Assembly (NCBI RefSeq): GCF_051201665.1
Contig: NZ_CP179210.1
Coordinates: 2,232,001-2,296,000 of the forward strand
Direction: 5' to 3'
Length of the DNA stretch: 64,000 nt
Source of the DNA: Psychrobium sp051201665
GTDB taxonomy: Bacteria > Pseudomonadota > Gammaproteobacteria > Enterobacterales > Psychrobiaceae
In this document: positions 61,384 to 64,000 of the stretch, piece after piece
Layout of the letters: every line of letters starts with the position of its first letter
How positions within the stretch are numbered: position 1 is the stretch's first letter
Made by a program: the position numbers and the translations under genes
Notes under the pieces: model-generated
Told to the model about the DNA's origin: nothing
What the model saw: the letters and a program-made list of their open reading frames with translations, nothing else
Databases searched by the model: none

Positions 61384-62373
61384 TTACGAGCGTGGCACTA
61401 GCGCATCATCAAGGAACGTCAACCAGTTCTGTCCCATCACTTTGGCAATATCAGCATCATTAAAACCATGCTGTTTTAAGCCTTGAGTAATATTTGGGAA
61501 GTCGCGGCTATCTTTAAACCATGACAAAGGGCGTGGCCAATCTGCATTTGATTTAGAGCCTTCACCGTAATCCATTTCTTTGGACCAACGACCGTTTCGC
61601 ATCCACTCTAAAATCGACACTGGCTGGTTTTGGCACAAATCAGTACCAATACCAATTTGGTCAATGCCCATTAGATCAGCAGTGTCAGCTACCATGGTGC
61701 AGAAATCTTCGAGGGTACAATCTGGTCCATTTTTTAAATGGAATGGATAAAGGCTAAAACCAAGTAATCCGCCTGAGTTACCCAACGCTTTAAGTACTGT
61801 GTCTGACTTATTGCGTTTCGCGTCATGGAAACTAATTGGATTTGCGTGTGAAATAACGATTGGACGCTCAGAGATTTCAATCGCTTCAAGCGTGCTTTGC
61901 TCGGCGCTATGGCTCATGTCAACCACCATACCAACACGATTCATTTCTTGAATAACTTGGCGGCCAAAGCGCGTTACACCACTATCATTAGATTCATAAC
62001 AGCCCGTCGCCAATAAGCTTTGGTTGTTATAAGTCAGCTGCATAATCATCATATTGAGCTCACGCATCACTGAGACCATGCCGATATCATCTTCAATCGG
62101 CGAGCAATTTTGCGCGCCAAACATGATGCCAACTTTGCCCACTGATTTTGCCAGACGAATATCATCTGCACTTTTTACCGGCATAATGAGATCGCTATTT
62201 AATTCAAAATGACGATTCCATTCACTTATGCGTAATAAGGTTTCACGGATTTGTTCGTGGTAGACGATGGTGACATGCACCATAGTCACACCGCCTTGTT
62301 TCAGCTGTTCAAAGATGGTTCTATCCCAATTGGAATATTGCAGACCATCAATGACAATAAGATCGTTATGCAT
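61384..62373 (-). CDS. Membrane dipeptidase (M19) family protein
   Basis: 329 residues of the renal dipeptidase-like amidohydrolase fold, with GVTMVHVTIV, GAQNCSPIEDD, VDMSHSAEQSTLEAI, ISHANP and IGIGTDLCQ. The usual N-terminal DGHNDxP is replaced by IDGLQYSNWD, so one metal site is probably altered. Relatives occur in betaine and hydroxyproline catabolic clusters rather than as true dipeptidases. Fourteen bases after the ALDH gene, upstream of the BCCT gene: likely one pathway. Confidence 0.82.
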   Translation of the reverse strand: MHNDLIVIDGLQYSNWDRTIFEQLKQGGVTMVHVTIVYHEQIRETLLRISEWNRHFELNSDLIMPVKSADDIRLAKSVGKVGIMFGAQNCSPIEDDIGMVSVMRELNMMIMQLTYNNQSLLATGCYESNDSGVTRFGRQVIQEMNRVGMVVDMSHSAEQSTLEAIEISERPIVISHANPISFHDAKRNKSDTVLKALGNSGGLLGFSLYPFHLKNGPDCTLEDFCTMVADTADLMGIDQIGIGTDLCQNQPVSILEWMRNGRWSKEMDYGEGSKSNADWPRPLSWFKDSRDFPNITQGLKQHGFNDADIAKVMGQNWLTFLDDALVPRS

Positions 62374-62386
62374 ATCAGCACTCCTC

Positions 62387-63829
62387 TTATGAACGCATAT
62401 AAGTCGTTTTTACGATGGTGTAGAATTCTTTGGCATAGCTGCCTTGCTCACGAGGACCGAAGCTTGATTCTTTGCGACCGCCAAACGGTACATGATAATC
62501 CGTACCCGCCGTTGGTAAGTTAATCATCACACAACCTGTTTCTGCACGGCGTTTAAAGTCATTAGCGTATTTCAATGACTGCGTACAAATACCGCCAGTA
62601 AGGCCGTAATTTGTGTCATTTAACGTGGCCAGTGCTTCTTCGTAATCTTTGACTTTGATAACACAAGCAATTGGTGCGAAGGCTTCTTCACGGTTAATCG
62701 TCATGTCATTCGTAGTATTGGTAAATAATGCAGGCTGTAGGTAATAACCTTCTGTTTCTTCATTAATTACTTCACCGCCGATAGCAAGCGTTGCGCCTTC
62801 TTTCTTGGCAATGGCTAAGTAATCGAGGTTTTGCTGCATTTGACGTGCATCAGCTACAGCGCCGATATGAACGCCCTCTTTTAGCGGGTGACCGACAACA
62901 AGTTGTTTCATTCGGGCAATAACGGCATCAACGAATTTATCGTGAATGCCTTCAGTTACGATTAAGCGTGAAGACGCTGTACATTTTTGACCAGTACCAA
63001 AGAAAGCGCCGCCGACAGCACATTCAACGGCGTTATCTAGATCAGCATCATCTAGAACTACTAGTGCATTTTTACTGCCCATTTCTAGCTGACATTTAAC
63101 AAGGTTAACGGCTGTAGCTGCCGCCACTTTTCGACCTGTCTCAAGTGAACCAGTAAAGGTTAATGCATTAATCTTTTTAGAATTTATTAATACATCGCCT
63201 ACTTTGGCACCAGGGCCCATCACTAAGTTAAACGTCCCCGCAGGAAGCCCTTGACGTGAAATAATTTCGGTTAGTGCCCATGCGCTTGCTGGCACTTGAT
63301 TGGCTGGCTTAAATACAATGGCATTACCAAAAGCCAATGCTGGAGCAATTTTCCAAGCACCGGTCGCCGTTGGGAAATTCCATGGTGTAATAATACCAAC
63401 AACACCTACCGGTTCACGGTGTGTTTGAATTTCCACACCAGGACGAACAGAATCCGCTGTCTCGCCCATTTGACGAAGTACTTCAGCGGCATAGTAATGA
63501 AAGAATTGACCAGAGCGATATGTTTCGCCAACGCCTTCCGCTAAGGTTTTACCTTCTTCACGCGCTAGTAACTTACCTAATTCATCTTTACGTGCAATAA
63601 GCTCATCGCCAATTGCCATCAACACGCTGTAACGTTGCTCTAAACCACTTTCTTGCCATTCAAGTTGGCCAATTTTAGCAGCGTCAATCGCTTCTAAAGT
63701 TTGTGCTTCATCTGCCTGAGCGTAATGACCAATTGAGTCGCTGAGATCAGCTGGGCTAATATTTTCTATTGAGCTTGTGCCCTCTACCCATTCACCTGCG
63801 ATGTAATTACGAAAAATTGATTGTGACAT
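62387..63829 (-). CDS. NAD(P)-dependent aldehyde dehydrogenase
   Basis: 480 residues, class ALDH superfamily: TPWNFP with N151, FTGSLETGR, general base E249 (QLEMGSKNA) and nucleophile C283 (GQKCTASS). Closest in feel to alpha-ketoglutaric-semialdehyde/2,5-dioxovalerate dehydrogenases, but succinate-semialdehyde or other aldehydes are possible. First gene of the leftward cluster and divergent from a LysR gene that probably controls it. Confidence 0.88.
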   Translation of the reverse strand: MSQSIFRNYIAGEWVEGTSSIENISPADLSDSIGHYAQADEAQTLEAIDAAKIGQLEWQESGLEQRYSVLMAIGDELIARKDELGKLLAREEGKTLAEGVGETYRSGQFFHYYAAEVLRQMGETADSVRPGVEIQTHREPVGVVGIITPWNFPTATGAWKIAPALAFGNAIVFKPANQVPASAWALTEIISRQGLPAGTFNLVMGPGAKVGDVLINSKKINALTFTGSLETGRKVAAATAVNLVKCQLEMGSKNALVVLDDADLDNAVECAVGGAFFGTGQKCTASSRLIVTEGIHDKFVDAVIARMKQLVVGHPLKEGVHIGAVADARQMQQNLDYLAIAKKEGATLAIGGEVINEETEGYYLQPALFTNTTNDMTINREEAFAPIACVIKVKDYEEALATLNDTNYGLTGGICTQSLKYANDFKRRAETGCVMINLPTAGTDYHVPFGGRKESSFGPREQGSYAKEFYTIVKTTYMRS

Positions 63830-63922
63830 TTGAACCTCCTTAAAATAATTGGAATCATTATAGGAACCATGATTTAATAATAAAAATTAATAATTAATAT
63901 CTAACGATAAGGAACGCTTATC

Positions 63923-64000
63923 ATGTTACCGGAATTTAAAATCGCACAACTCAGACATTTTGTATGGGTTGCTGAGCTAAAAGGCTTTCATAACGCGGCA
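63923..64000 (+). CDS. LysR-type regulator, 5' end only
   Basis: 26 codons, MLPEFKIAQLRHFVWVAELK then GFHNAA, the first helices of a LysR DNA-binding domain. Cut by the window end. Its divergent position, 93 bases from the ALDH start, is the classic arrangement for a LysR and its target operon. Confidence 0.75.
   Translation, partial: MLPEFKIAQLRHFVWVAELKGFHNAA

Overview
The window looks like the chromosome of a marine gammaproteobacterium of the order Alteromonadales (Colwellia/Thalassotalea-like). The evidence is a moderately AT-rich sequence, a complete ybgC-tolQRAB-pal-cpoB cluster, a tusDCBE sulfur relay operon next to yccA, a GlyGly-CTERM exoprotease, DcaP-like and general porins, and a Na+/substrate symporter. 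The genus is an inference from gene content; no rRNA is present.

Layout. 1-11.6 kb holds housekeeping genes (pyrC, a YebC/YeeN regulator, folM-like pteridine reductase, riboflavin synthase), a secreted M6 metalloprotease with a small lipoprotein partner, and an M24 peptidase. 11.7-12.2 kb has two tRNA-Val(GAC) genes followed by two decayed tRNA copies. 12.3-16.4 kb is the conserved apt-dnaX-ybaB-recR block. 16.5-18.7 kb has a DHH phosphoesterase and a DcaP-type porin. 19.1-19.8 kb has seven tandem tRNA-Lys(UUU) genes, and 20.0-25.2 kb the Tol-Pal cell-envelope system. 25.5-31.3 kb is a zone of gene decay: a candidate structured small RNA, a truncated EAL gene, a fused sglT-galK deletion remnant beside galM, a DJ-1 family gene split by a short mobile repeat, and an intact sugar dehydrogenase/amidohydrolase pair. 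31.3-34.5 kb has a membrane 4Fe-4S protein with an FAD reductase. 36.9-40.5 kb has an amino-acid symporter followed by two integron-cassette-like units.

40.6-52.0 kb is an 11 kb defence island inserted at tRNA-Ser(UGA). Its operon reads WYL regulator, tail-anchored small protein, hsdM, hsdS, a DUF6880-like protein, RhuM-Fic and hsdR. It is preceded by a long perfect inverted repeat that is a good candidate operator. Partial copies of the tRNA 3' end lie at both edges. 52.1-55.6 kb holds yccA, tusDCBE, an EAL remnant and mobA. 55.6-64.0 kb holds a porin, a TauE/SafE exporter, an MFS transporter and a likely catabolic cluster (RidA, BCCT transporter, M19 dipeptidase family, aldehyde dehydrogenase) with a divergent LysR gene cut by the window end.

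A family of about 160 bp MITE-like repeats (ends TACCAA/TTGGTA, often flanked by TTA) occurs four times plus one end-to-end scar. It has directly shaped three loci: it splits the DJ-1 gene, abuts the truncated EAL gene and sits 30 bp upstream of the DcaP porin. The strongest leads for new biology are the WYL/small membrane protein/operator module on the defence island, the protease-lipoprotein pair that share a propeptide-like segment, the five-hairpin small RNA, the A8 slippery run in dnaX, and the cassette-like units.
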